DNA of 59,361 bases, from the NCBI GenBank assembly GCA_002816585.1, contig MUCT01000022.1, positions 1 through 59,361 on the forward strand. The letters run 5' to 3'. A program made the translations under genes and the position numbers. Positions 1 through 7,812 of this stretch are shown here, in pieces (position 1 is the stretch's first letter; each line of letters starts with the position of its first letter). The notes beneath the pieces are model-generated. The model ran no database searches. It was not told the origin of the DNA and was given only the letters and a program-made list of their open reading frames with translations. Source of the stretch: SAR202 cluster bacterium Io17-Chloro-G6. Lineage in GTDB: Bacteria; Chloroflexota; Dehalococcoidia; UBA3495.

Positions 1-18
1 CGCCGGCCTTTCCTCCAT
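1..18 (-). CDS. Start of an unidentified gene running off the left edge
   Basis: Reading leftward, an ATG at 18-16 begins M-E-E-R-P-A before the window ends. A strong GAGGAGG ribosome binding site lies just upstream of it. The same start and upstream DNA occur in the opposite orientation at the right edge (59345-59361), so this is one of two copies of the same gene start. Too little is visible to name a product. Confidence 0.5.
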
Positions 19-97
19 GAATCATCCTCCTCACCCCTAAGATGACTTCTATACTACTATTGCCACCTCGCCTCCAATCAGATGCGATTGCCCTGCG
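2..97. repeat. Left copy of a 96-bp perfect inverted repeat at the window ends
   Basis: Bases 2-97 are the exact reverse complement of 59266-59361. Identity stops at base 98, which mismatches 59265. The repeat contains a start codon, a ribosome binding site and a promoter-like element, so it looks like the 5' region of a duplicated gene rather than the terminal repeat of a transposon. No transposase is present and core genes such as rpsO lie directly inside. A contig break at a duplicated gene is the simplest reading. Confidence 0.95.
48..77 (-). promoter_or_regulatory. Promoter-like element for the left-edge gene
   Basis: On the minus strand TTGGAG and TATAGA are separated by 18 bases, about 30 bases upstream of the ATG at 18. 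This is a plausible sigma-70 type promoter. It is mirrored exactly in the right-hand repeat copy. Confidence 0.4.
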
Positions 98-114
98 CAT
101 ACCCGCCTTCCGCG

Positions 115-143
115 TTGTCCGGCCTAAGACCGTGTGCTATAAT
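115..143 (+). promoter_or_regulatory. rpsO promoter
   Basis: TTGTCC at 115-120 and a consensus TATAAT at 138-143 are separated by 17 bases, about 50 bases upstream of rpsO. This is one of the best sigma-70 promoters in the window and probably drives rpsO and, through partial readthrough, pnp. Confidence 0.75.
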
Positions 144-195
144 CCACCCGACGTAAAAGAGAAGAAGAGAAGAGAGAGAAGCGAACACACAGCTG

Positions 196-462
196 ATGCT
201 AGACGGAGAGACCAAAGCGCGGATCATCAAGGAATATCAGATTAACAACAAGGACACCGGCTCAGCCGAAGTTCAAGTTGCCGTCCTCACAGAAAATATC
301 AGGTCACTTACTGACCATTTGCGGGAACATAGAAAGGACGTTCACTCCAGGCGCGGACTCCTCGGTATGGTCTCCCAAAGGCGAAGACTCCTCAAGTACC
401 TCAATGCGGAAGACGTAAACCGCTACCAGACACTTATCTCCAGGCTGGGCCTGCGCCGGTAA
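196..462 (+). CDS. rpsO: 30S ribosomal protein S15
   Basis: This 88-residue protein has the normal length and full-length pattern of bacterial S15, which binds 16S rRNA in the platform of the small subunit early in assembly. Recognisable family segments include [13 protein letters not shown] near residue 20 and [20 protein letters not shown] near residues 51-70. The ATG at 196 follows a purine-rich stretch (GAGAGAAG, somewhat distant), and a consensus promoter lies about 50 bases upstream. A stem-loop terminator separates it from pnp. The rpsO-pnp order is the classical bacterial arrangement. Confidence 0.97.
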   Translation: MLDGETKARIIKEYQINNKDTGSAEVQVAVLTENIRSLTDHLREHRKDVHSRRGLLGMVSQRRRLLKYLNAEDVNRYQTLISRLGLRR

Positions 463-473
463 GTTCCCCCTTT

Positions 474-500
474 AAACAACACCCGGGAAGGGTGTTGTTT
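474..500 (+). terminator. Hairpin between rpsO and pnp
   Basis: An 11-bp perfect stem (474-484 with 490-500) closes a GGGAA loop and its 3' arm ends in TTT. It looks like an intrinsic, possibly leaky, terminator. In other bacteria the rpsO-pnp intercistronic hairpin is also an RNase processing site, so it may serve both roles. Confidence 0.75.
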
Positions 501-567
501 CGCGTCTAGCTCTCACCCCATCTATCGATTGCGCACGTTACTTATTGCGAGGTTGCCCTAGGCATTT

Positions 568-2883
568 ATGGCTACAGAAGTATCTATTACCAGGTCGGTC
601 CAAAGCCAGATCGGCGGCAAAACCATCACGGTTGAAACAGGTAAACTGGCTAACCAGGCTCACGGCAGTGTGACCGTTACTTTCGGCGAGACAATTGTGC
701 TCGTGACGGCAGTGATGTCCAGCAGGCCCCGGGCAGAGGACATCGACTTCTTGCCCCTGACCGTTGACTACGAGGAGCGTCTCTACGCCGTTGGCAAGAT
801 TCCAGGGAGTTTCTTCCGCAGGGAAGGCCGACCCGGTCAGGAAGGCATCCTGGCATCCAGACTAACTGACCGTTCCATCCGGCCGCTGTTTCCCAAAGGC
901 TTGCACAACGACATCCAGATCACTCTGACTATCCTTTCCTCCGACATGGAGAACCCGCCGGAGATTCTGGGCATGATTGGCGCCTCCGCCGCCCTTTCCA
1001 TATCCCAGATTCCCTTCAACGGCCCTATTGGGTCATGCCGCATCGCCTATCTAAACGGTGATTACATCCTCCACCCGACCTACGAGCAGAGCACGGAGAG
1101 CACGCTGAGCATGGTGGTCAGCAGTTCCCGTGACGCGATCCTAATGGTCGAGGCAGGCGCCAACGAGGTTTCAGAAGAAGTGATTCTGGAAGCCATCGCC
1201 AAGGCCCAAGAGGCCAACACAGCCACAATCGACATGATCGAAGACTTAACTCGCCAGGTTGGGAAGCCCAAGGGCGAAGTCGAATACAACCAGGCCGCTG
1301 CCGACGGGATCATCAACAAGATCAAAGAAGTCATCGGCTCCCGCTGGGAAGACTTGCTCAGCCGCAACCCCGGCATGTATGAGATGGACGACGGCGAGCA
1401 CGAGATCTCCGCGCTGGTCACCGAACAACTAAAAGACGACTACTCCAAGAACGCCATTGGCGACGGTTTCAAAGCCGTGTTCCGCGAGGCTGTTAGAGGC
1501 CGAATACTGCAGCAACATGTGCGTTCCGATGGACGGGCGTTGGACCAGGTCCGTCCGATCAGTTGCGACACCGGCATCCTGCCCCGCACCCATGGCACGG
1601 GGCTATTCACCAGGGGAGAAACCCAGGTCTTGTCTATCGTGACCGTGGGCTCGCTGAGCTTGAAACAGACCCTGGACTCCGTCGGGCCCGACAACACCAA
1701 ACGGTTCATGCACCACTACAACTTCCCATCGTACTCCACCGGCGAAGCCCGGCGGGCCATGTCCCCTGGGCGCCGGGAGATCGGACACGGGGCCTTGGCC
1801 GAACGGGCCATCCTGCCCGTATTGCCTTCAGAGGATGATTTTCCCTACGCCATCCGGATCGTTTCTGAATGCCTGAGCTCCAACGGCAGCACGTCCATGG
1901 GCAGTGTCTGTGGCAGCTCGTTAAGTTTGATGGACGCCGGCATACCGATCAAAGCTCCGGTAGCCGGTATCGCCATGGGCCTAATCACTGGCGATGATGG
2001 CCAATACGCAATCCTGAGCGATATCCAAGGCATCGAAGACTTCCTTGGCGACATGGACTTCAAAGTCGCAGGCACCGCAAATGGCGTGAATGCCCTTCAA
2101 ATGGACGTCAAAACCACCCAACTGAACCATGAGATCCTGAAAGAAGCCCTGGAACAAGCTCGCCGGGGCCGGCTGCACATCATGGACAAGATGAACGAGG
2201 CAATCTCCGAGACCCGGACCCAGATGAGCGAACACGCGCCCAAGATGGTCCGGATGAAGATCAAAGTCGAGAAGATCGGCGCTCTCATCGGTCCTGGTGG
2301 CCGGGTCATCCGCGCCATCATTGAGGAGACCGGCACCAGCATCAACGTGGAAGACGACGGCTCGGTTACCATCGGTGGCGTCGATTCGGCGATGCTGGAA
2401 TTGGCCCAATCAAGGGTCGACGCCCTCACCCGCGAATTGGCGATCGGCGACATCTTCACCGGCAAAGTGGTGCGCCTAACCAACTTCGGCGCCTTCGTGG
2501 AACTAGTTCCCGGTAAGGACGGCCTGATCCGCAATGGCGACCTGGGCGACATGGAAGAGGACCTGGCCGAAGGTCAGGAACTCACCGTCATGATCCGTGA
2601 GATTGATTCACAGGGACGGGTCAACCTGTCCCGGAAGGCCCTGTTTGGCGACGACAGCCCTCCAGCCCCAAGGCCGGAGCCCAGCGGTGGTTTCAGCCGT
2701 GACCGGGGTGGCGATAGAGGTGGAGACCGGGGCGGACGCGGTGGCTTCGGCGGAGGACGCGGCGGCGATCGTGGCGGTCCCGGCCGCGGACCGGGCGGAC
2801 CCGGAGGCCCCGGCGGACCAGGGGGACCGGGCCGTGGACCCGGAGGCCCCGGGGGTGGCGGACGCTTCCAAGGCGGCCGGTAG
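568..2883 (+). CDS. pnp: Polyribonucleotide nucleotidyltransferase (PNPase)
   Basis: This 771-residue enzyme degrades RNA 3' to 5' by phosphorolysis as part of the mRNA decay machinery. Two RNase PH-like domains, at roughly residues 10-230 and 310-550, flank an all-alpha linker. A KH domain follows, with the signature IGPGGRVIR near residue 572, and then an S1 domain starting around residue 632 (GDIFTGKVVRLTNFGAFVEL). The catalytic-domain segment FPSYSTGEARR is present. The last 70 or so residues form a Gly/Arg tail of RGG, GGDR and GGPG units, longer and more repetitive than in most PNPases and probably a disordered RNA-binding tail. The tail is GC-extreme. The ATG lies 105 bases after rpsO. 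Confidence 0.97.
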   Translation: MATEVSITRSVQSQIGGKTITVETGKLANQAHGSVTVTFGETIVLVTAVMSSRPRAEDIDFLPLTVDYEERLYAVGKIPGSFFRREGRPGQEGILASRLTDRSIRPLFPKGLHNDIQITLTILSSDMENPPEILGMIGASAALSISQIPFNGPIGSCRIAYLNGDYILHPTYEQSTESTLSMVVSSSRDAILMVEAGANEVSEEVILEAIAKAQEANTATIDMIEDLTRQVGKPKGEVEYNQAAADGIINKIKEVIGSRWEDLLSRNPGMYEMDDGEHEISALVTEQLKDDYSKNAIGDGFKAVFREAVRGRILQQHVRSDGRALDQVRPISCDTGILPRTHGTGLFTRGETQVLSIVTVGSLSLKQTLDSVGPDNTKRFMHHYNFPSYSTGEARRAMSPGRREIGHGALAERAILPVLPSEDDFPYAIRIVSECLSSNGSTSMGSVCGSSLSLMDAGIPIKAPVAGIAMGLITGDDGQYAILSDIQGIEDFLGDMDFKVAGTANGVNALQMDVKTTQLNHEILKEALEQARRGRLHIMDKMNEAISETRTQMSEHAPKMVRMKIKVEKIGALIGPGGRVIRAIIEETGTSINVEDDGSVTIGGVDSAMLELAQSRVDALTRELAIGDIFTGKVVRLTNFGAFVELVPGKDGLIRNGDLGDMEEDLAEGQELTVMIREIDSQGRVNLSRKALFGDDSPPAPRPEPSGGFSRDRGGDRGGDRGGRGGFGGGRGGDRGGPGRGPGGPGGPGGPGGPGRGPGGPGGGGRFQGGR

Positions 2884-2914
2884 CAGCCGGGCAGACATAA
2901 AATGGCAACCCGAC

Positions 2915-2944
2915 AGCCCCGTCCTTCTTCGAAAGCGCGGGGTT
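2915..2944 (+). terminator. Possible pnp terminator hairpin
   Basis: CCCCG at 2917-2921 can pair with CGGGG at 2938-2942. A G-T and an A-T pair extend the stem, and a T-rich stretch follows. The stem is short and the loop long, so this is a weak terminator candidate. Confidence 0.35.
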
Positions 2945-3023
2945 GTTATATTTCTCCGGAATCAACCCTGCGTGCTATCATCAGGAGTGAATCGGCCCGC
3001 TCACTGCGGTTTGGTAGATGCGG

Positions 3024-3052
3024 GTAGGGGCGGGTTTAAAACCCGCCCCTAC
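3024..3052. repeat. Dispersed palindrome, GTAGGGGCGGGTTT family (copy 1)
   Basis: Fourteen bases, GTAGGGGCGGGTTT, are followed after one A by their perfect reverse complement. Related copies lie at 8716-8743, 8847-8872 and 26403-26431, all just after gene 3' ends. The preceding GATGCGG is shared with the copy at 26403. It behaves like a REP-type extragenic palindrome. Confidence 0.85.
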
Positions 3053-3100
3053 TTGTCAGACGTCAATAAGGGCTAAGAAGCAGCCAATCGGCTATTTCCC

Positions 3101-3129
3101 GCTCACCCTGAGCTCGTCGAAGGGCGCAC
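3101..3129. repeat. CTGAGC-TGTCGAAGG family repeat (copy 1)
   Basis: The core CCTGAGCTCGTCGAAGGG belongs to a family whose other members here are at 18444-18504 and 26476-26500. Similar short elements are widespread between genes in environmental bacterial genomes. This copy lies between pnp and dapB. Confidence 0.7.
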
Positions 3130-3192
3130 ACCGGCGATGTTGCTCATCGGCGGGATCTTGACCCATTCGGGTTGGTTTTTGTAGGAGCTACC

Positions 3193-3978
3193 ATGGCGGC
3201 GATACAAGTTGTGATCAGCGGCGCAACCGGCAAGATGGGAGTTGAAACCGTGGCTGCGGTCAACCGCGAGGACGACCTGATCTTGGCCGGAGGGACCTGC
3301 GCCCAAGACCGGGGGCCAACCCTGGCAACCCCGGCAGGCCACGTTCCCCTGTCCACCGACCTGGAATCACTGTTGGAACAGACACAACCCACCGTGCTGG
3401 TGGACTTCACCAATGCGGGCGTGGCCATGGATGTGGCTGCCAAAGCCGCCGCCCGGTCCATCAATCTTGTCATGGGCGCCAGCGGCTTCTCCGAAGACCA
3501 TCTCAAGCAGCTAGACGCAATGGCCAATGACAACGGCGTCGGGATCATCGTCGCGCCCAATTTCGCCCTGGGGGCCATCGTTCTCAAGAAGCTGGCCGAG
3601 CAGGCGGCGCCTTATTTCGACTACGTAGACATCGTCGAGTCCCACCATGAGGCCAAGATCGATTCGCCCTCTGGTTTTGCCTTGGCCCTGATGCGGAGCA
3701 TGGGCGAAAACAAGCAGTTCACCCGAAACCAAACGGAGAAAGAGAACCTGCCCAACACCCGGGGCGGCGAGCACAACGGGATCTCGGTCCACAGCATCCG
3801 CATGCCCGGTAAGAGCGCCCACCACGAGGTGATCTTCGGCGCGGCGGGGCAGACCGTATCCATACGTCACGACACTCTGGGCCGCGACTGCTACATGCCT
3901 GGTGTGGTGCGCTGCATCCGCGACGTTGTGACCCGTCCGGGCCTTGTGATAGGCTTGGAGAACGTGCTCGGCCTTTAG
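3193..3978 (+). CDS. dapB: 4-hydroxy-tetrahydrodipicolinate reductase
   Basis: This 261-residue protein performs the second committed step of diaminopimelate and lysine synthesis, the NAD(P)H-dependent reduction of the DapA product. An N-terminal Rossmann motif GATGKMG lies near residues 10-16. The catalytic and substrate motif ESHHEAKIDSPSGFAL occupies the middle. I chose the ATG at 3193 because TAGGAGC sits 5-11 bases before it. An in-frame TTG at 3172 would add seven residues and has no such site. The next gene, asd, starts 36 bases downstream, so the two form an operon of the aspartate pathway. Confidence 0.95.
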   Translation: MAAIQVVISGATGKMGVETVAAVNREDDLILAGGTCAQDRGPTLATPAGHVPLSTDLESLLEQTQPTVLVDFTNAGVAMDVAAKAAARSINLVMGASGFSEDHLKQLDAMANDNGVGIIVAPNFALGAIVLKKLAEQAAPYFDYVDIVESHHEAKIDSPSGFALALMRSMGENKQFTRNQTEKENLPNTRGGEHNGISVHSIRMPGKSAHHEVIFGAAGQTVSIRHDTLGRDCYMPGVVRCIRDVVTRPGLVIGLENVLGL

Positions 3979-4014
3979 CCAGGCACGAAATCTAGAGTAA
4001 ATAGAGAACCACCC

Positions 4015-5058
4015 GTGCAGGAGCTTACCATCGCCGTTGTTGGCGCCACCGGTGCGGTGGGCGCCGAATTCCTCCACATAGTGGAAACCCGCTATCCCAA
4101 TTTGCCCAAACTTAAGTTGCTGGCCTCCAGCCGCTCAGCCGGCAAACGTATCAACGTTGGTGGGCAGGACCTGGTGGTTGAGGAAGCTTCCGAAAAGTCC
4201 TTTGACGGCGTCGATGTTGCGTTTATTTCAGCCAGTTCTGAGGTCAGCCGAAGGCTCGGCCCAGCGGCCGTGGCCGCTGGAGCGGTGGTGATCGACGACG
4301 GTTCCGCCTTCCGCATGGAAGAAACCGTCCCTCTGGTTGTGCCCGAGGTTAACGGGGCCGACGTTGAATGGCACCAGGGAATCATCTCCATCCCAAACTG
4401 TTCCACCACTCCCTTGGTGATGGCCGCCCACCCCCTGCACCGAGTAAACCCCATCAAGCGGATAGTCGCCGACACCTACCAATCGGTCTCCGGCGCCGGC
4501 GGTGGAGCCATGGCCGACCTGCGGGAGCAATCTGAGAAACTGTTGGACGCAGATTCCAACGCCAGCAAGTCCAGCAAAGGCCAGATCGCCTACAACGTCG
4601 TCCCACAGATCGACCGGTTCCTGGACACCGGCTACACCTTTGAAGAGCAAAAGATGCGGCAAGAGTCACAGAAAATCTTGCACGCGCCGGAGATACAGAT
4701 ATCCGCGACCTGTGTGCGGGTCCCGGTTTACATTTCACACTCCGCCTCGGTGCACATTGAGTTCACCCGGCCCATGCCCGTGGAGGACGCCAGAGAGCTT
4801 CTGGCGGCCATGCCGGGAGTGACTGTGCTGGACAACATTAAGAACGAAGACTACCCCATGCCCTGGGACGTGGCCGGCGAGGACGACGTCTTCGTGGGCC
4901 GCATCCGGCAGGACCTGTCCCATCCCGACGGCCTGGTGCTATGGATCGTTTCCGATAACCTGCGCAAGGGAGCGGCGCTCAATTCGCTCCAGATCGCCGA
5001 AGAGCTTATCTCCCGAGGCCGGTTGAAGCCAAAGCACACCAGCGGAGTGACCAGCTAG
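4015..5058 (+). CDS. asd: Aspartate-semialdehyde dehydrogenase
   Basis: This 347-residue enzyme makes aspartate semialdehyde from aspartyl phosphate, the branch point to diaminopimelate, lysine, threonine and methionine. It has an N-terminal GATGAVG nucleotide-binding loop (residues 10-16), and the active-site cysteine is in SIPNCSTTPL (Cys129). It starts with GTG, with only a weak purine-rich site (AGAGAA) upstream. It lies 36 bases after dapB. In a standard arrangement dapA would follow directly, but here it is displaced to 7813 by about 2.7 kb of unrelated DNA. Confidence 0.96.
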   Translation: MQELTIAVVGATGAVGAEFLHIVETRYPNLPKLKLLASSRSAGKRINVGGQDLVVEEASEKSFDGVDVAFISASSEVSRRLGPAAVAAGAVVIDDGSAFRMEETVPLVVPEVNGADVEWHQGIISIPNCSTTPLVMAAHPLHRVNPIKRIVADTYQSVSGAGGGAMADLREQSEKLLDADSNASKSSKGQIAYNVVPQIDRFLDTGYTFEEQKMRQESQKILHAPEIQISATCVRVPVYISHSASVHIEFTRPMPVEDARELLAAMPGVTVLDNIKNEDYPMPWDVAGEDDVFVGRIRQDLSHPDGLVLWIVSDNLRKGAALNSLQIAEELISRGRLKPKHTSGVTS

Positions 5059-5084
5059 GCCGTAACCGCCTTCATTATGGCCTT

Positions 5085-5234
5085 CACCACCGCCGCCATG
5101 GCCACCACGGGCCATCAAGGCCATCGCCACCGCTACCGTGGGCAGCACGCCCATTAGGACCATCACCGCCGCCGGGCCATGGCCAGTACGGCCATCAAGG
5201 ACCTCACCGCCGCCGCCATGGCCGTCACATCAGC
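5085..5234. repeat. Low-complexity GCCATGGCC / ACCGCCGCC region
   Basis: Imperfect units made of GGCCATCA, ACCGCCGCC and GCCATGGCC recur several times between the asd stop and the next gene. The composition differs from both neighbours, being GC-rich before an AT-richer island. It has the look of slippage-driven expansion at the edge of an insertion. Confidence 0.5.
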
Positions 5235-5328
5235 CGCGGTCAAGATGGTGCCTCGGGCCCATAAAGATGATGATCCCGATGCCAGAATGCTGACCTTCGA
5301 TCCTTGGTGGAAGACTTGGAAAGGGTAA
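5179..5328 (+). CDS. Possible 49-residue peptide upstream of the 248-residue gene
   Basis: An open frame from the ATG at 5179 to a TAA at 5326-5328 encodes an alanine-rich N-terminus followed by a charged, tryptophan-containing C-terminus (KDDDPDAR, then FDPWWKTWKG). It stops 7 bases before the start of the next gene and contains that gene's GGAAAGGG site, which would suit translational coupling. There is no clear ribosome binding site of its own, and the first half lies in low-complexity DNA, so it may be chance. Confidence 0.25.
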   Translation: MASTAIKDLTAAAMAVTSAAVKMVPRAHKDDDPDARMLTFDPWWKTWKG

Positions 5329-5335
5329 GAATAAT

Positions 5336-6082
5336 ATGACGCCTGACCAAATTGAGGTCAATGGATGGATAGATGCTCTGGATCAGAGGGAAGAACAGTT
5401 GAGTCAATATCGGGGTCAGCTCGATCAAGATTATCCAAACTGGAAAGCCAAGTTTGATTTAGATCACACAGACAGAGGTTATCACGACGCCAGACGTGAG
5501 TACTTTCAAAACCTGTCGGTGATCCTTCAGAATGTTAGGTTGAGTTTCATATTCATGCGGGACCAAATTCTTGACCCCGCATGGTGGAATAGCATCGGGG
5601 TGAAACATAGCGCCGTGCAAACGGTGGAAACCCTCTATGGTTACCAGACCATGGCTCGACAATATTCCCTTAAGGAAACCGCGTCGATCGCGGAGCAGAC
5701 TCTAACCTCCATAGCGTTTTCAGGCCATGGTCAATTCGAGTTAACTTCTTCAGATGGGCTTGCCAATGTATCCGGATACGTGTTGCGGAGAACGTCAGTA
5801 TCGAAGGATTACAAGATACAATTCCACGTGCTTAGTCAATTGCGAAATACTATTCACTCGAACGGAACGTTCTCTCCCAAAAAGGGTGGTAACACCTCTG
5901 TAGAGTACGGTGGGACCACTTTTACCTTTGATGTTGGAAAGCCGGTCGGATACGACAATAGCATGATGGTGTACATGTTTGGGTGGATCAGTGAGGCAAT
6001 GTGGAAGATAGTAACCTCGCCCCAGGTAAGTTCTATTCCACATTGCCGCGTCTATCAGCCTCAGTCGGAACCAAAAGAATGA
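5336..6082 (+). CDS. Hypothetical protein, 248 residues, in the dap-operon island
   Basis: I do not recognise this protein. It looks soluble, with a helical, charged N-terminal part (residues 1-75, with a run QREEQLSQYRGQLDQDY). The C-terminal half carries LRNTIHSNGTF near residue 170. That motif recalls the RN...H motif of HEPN ribonucleases, but the Arg-His spacing is one residue shorter than the usual Rx4-6H, so I do not assign it. The ATG follows GGAAAGGG at good spacing. The gene is visibly AT-richer than asd and dapA on either side, suggesting acquisition by transfer. It heads a small island that also contains two membrane-protein genes. Confidence 0.65.
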   Translation: MTPDQIEVNGWIDALDQREEQLSQYRGQLDQDYPNWKAKFDLDHTDRGYHDARREYFQNLSVILQNVRLSFIFMRDQILDPAWWNSIGVKHSAVQTVETLYGYQTMARQYSLKETASIAEQTLTSIAFSGHGQFELTSSDGLANVSGYVLRRTSVSKDYKIQFHVLSQLRNTIHSNGTFSPKKGGNTSVEYGGTTFTFDVGKPVGYDNSMMVYMFGWISEAMWKIVTSPQVSSIPHCRVYQPQSEPKE

Positions 6083-6216
6083 TGACAGAGAAGAGGCGCT
6101 GCATTTCCTCTTGAGTGAGGAAAGTGATGGCGCGCTCCTGACGTCGTTGGGTGGGTTGGATCTCTTTTTTGATTTTCATCACAGTGTGTTGATGTAAAGA
6201 TCTTGACAGGAAAAAG

Positions 6217-6558
6217 ATGAAGTTAGTCCGCTCCGTGCTCTCTTTTTGGCTACGATTGGGGGGGCAACTCCTTACCTTGGTGGGGTTGGCCATAATCCTC
6301 ATTATTGTTGGTGCTGCTATATACGCAAAGTGGATACACCCGGAGGCTGAAGTCAACGACGTGATGAACAATCAGCTAATGGGGCAAGTGCCAGTCTGGG
6401 TTTGGTATGTTGTTTTAGCGGTTGGGTTGCCGATGCTTCTTTTGTTTGTGGCGGGTAGCCTAATGACGGCACCGATTATGGCGGTCGGCCCGCTTCTCGT
6501 ATGGTTGGCTTATTCAACTGTCTCGGTATGCCGTAGACTATTTACCTCGAAAGAATGA
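6217..6558 (+). CDS. Small membrane protein, about three transmembrane segments
   Basis: This 113-residue hydrophobic protein has likely membrane helices at about residues 17-38, 59-80 and 85-105, with a basic C-terminus (CRRLFTSKE). A purine-rich AGGAAAAAG lies directly before the ATG. No family is recognised. It follows the 248-residue gene by 134 bases, and a small inverted repeat (TTCCTC...GAGGAA) lies between them near 6106. It shares that gene's AT-richer composition. Confidence 0.6.
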   Translation: MKLVRSVLSFWLRLGGQLLTLVGLAIILIIVGAAIYAKWIHPEAEVNDVMNNQLMGQVPVWVWYVVLAVGLPMLLLFVAGSLMTAPIMAVGPLLVWLAYSTVSVCRRLFTSKE

Positions 6559-6624
6559 AGCTCTGGAAGAAAGACTCCGTTTGCCGCTGCAAACCTCTAA
6601 ACGTGAGCGCAGAGAAATCAGTTC

Positions 6625-6912
6625 TTATCTCTTGCCGGTCGTCCTGGATACAATCACCATGCCAGACGGCAATTGGCTTTCTAACCACCACGGCTTTTTG
6701 TGATCCTGCTCGGCGAAGTAGCTTGCCAACATTGCCATCACCATTGACCAAACATACGCAGAGATCAGAATGAACAATGGATGCCCGGAATCATATTTTG
6801 TTGGTAGAAGCCACCATACTCCCAATAGTGCCAGCATTATTGCCCCCGCCAACGCACCCGACAATAGTGGTAGATGAGCCGACTCGAAAACATAGGTTCC
6901 ACGTGACATCTT
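6625..6912 (-). CDS. Small membrane protein with two transmembrane segments
   Basis: Read on the minus strand from the ATG at 6912 (protein start MSRGTYVFES), this 95-residue protein has two hydrophobic helices, around residues 14-36 and 44-65. A basic, Trp-rich tail follows (DHKKPWWLES). A GGAGAG site lies 8-14 bases upstream of this ATG. An open frame extends further upstream to 7080, but that part is basic and low in information and is probably not translated. It converges with the plus-strand membrane gene ending at 6558. Function unknown. Confidence 0.45.
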   Translation of the reverse strand, partial: KMSRGTYVFESAHLPLLSGALAGAIMLALLGVWWLLPTKYDSGHPLFILISAYVWSMVMAMLASYFAEQDHKKPWWLESQLPSGMVIVSRTTGKR

Positions 6913-7750
6913 CCAAGCTCTCCGGTACCCAAAGCAGTTGAGCGTGCGTTTTCGCGCCTTAAAGGCCAACGATCCCTCAACAACATTACGGTTCGACGAC
7001 GACGGAACGTTACGACGAATTGTTATCTGGCTCTGAATGCGATGCAAGCCCTTGCCACTATCTCGCATCATTAGCAGCATGGTTCGGATGCTCTTTCGGT
7101 GGTGCGTGGCATGGGATTACTCGTGTGGTGGTGGACACCACTACCCGCCAAGTTGGGATGCCTGGGTTGCCTCCTGATTCCACTCTTCTTCCCGACTACT
7201 ATCATCCGAACCGTTGTCTCGCGTTTGATACACGTTGTTGGAATGCATAGCTATATGACGCCAATGAATAGTGAGAGGGTGTGCTTCTGTGGAAGAGGGA
7301 ACGGCGGCACGGTCTTTTTTTCTAAGAAGTAAATTATGCAAGAAGCTGGCCGTTTCCAAGGAAACGCTACATTCGGGATGGGAGGCTCAATGTGACCCGG
7401 CAGGGGACCGATTGCGTCCAGTGGCCCTGGGTCCGGCCCATCCGGTCTTACGTCCAAGGTTGTGATCCCCAACAATTGCAATCTGAGATGGGGCCGGGCG
7501 CCTCAGACACCGCCAACCGAACCGAGGCGGCAAGCTACGCAAACCAGCACGGTTTGGTAATAACTATTTCCGACGGACAAGGCTAGCGCCCGGATAAATT
7601 CGCCAACCCGTACTTCAAGCCGAAACACAATCAGCAGCACCCCCATGCCCAAATCAAGCAGCAAGCAAGTTAATATCGTTAAAAAACGTGCCTGCTAACG
7701 CATTCGACATTGGTTCAAACCCGGGGGATGCGATATTACTTATCCGCGCG
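6913..7750. other. Stretch without a confident gene
   Basis: About 840 bases between the minus-strand membrane gene and the dapA promoter hold only short, uncharacteristic open frames, at 7099-7332 and 7392-7586 on the plus strand. These have no good ribosome binding sites or recognisable motifs. The region looks like degraded accessory DNA at the right flank of the island. Confidence 0.5.
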
Positions 7751-7756
7751 TATAAT
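7751..7756 (+). promoter_or_regulatory. Candidate -10 element for dapA
   Basis: A consensus TATAAT lies about 57 bases upstream of the dapA start, with no good -35 hexamer. Because dapA is separated from dapB-asd by the island, a private promoter is expected here. Confidence 0.4.
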
Positions 7757-7812
7757 GCAACAAATTTACAAAGCCCAGGTATTATTAGCAGAGGCAACAA
7801 CAGGAGGCGGTC

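Noticed and set aside
42..245. Open frame of 67 codons overlapping the start of rpsO
   Set aside because: It begins inside the terminal repeat, crosses the rpsO promoter and ends inside rpsO in another frame. It has no RBS and the same repeat-encoded N-terminus appears antisense at the other end.
6555..6773. 72-codon plus-strand frame after the small membrane gene
   Set aside because: It overlaps the minus-strand membrane protein gene, which has two convincing transmembrane helices and an RBS. The plus frame has no recognisable pattern.
7099..7332. 77-codon hydrophobic plus-strand frame
   Set aside because: No RBS, erratic composition and overlap with other equally poor frames. It lies in apparently degraded DNA.
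7392..7586. 64-codon plus-strand frame
   Set aside because: No RBS, no motif and it overlaps alternative frames of the same quality.
7712..7725. GGTTCAAACCC resembling a tRNA T-arm
   Set aside because: No acceptor, D or anticodon stems can be built around it.
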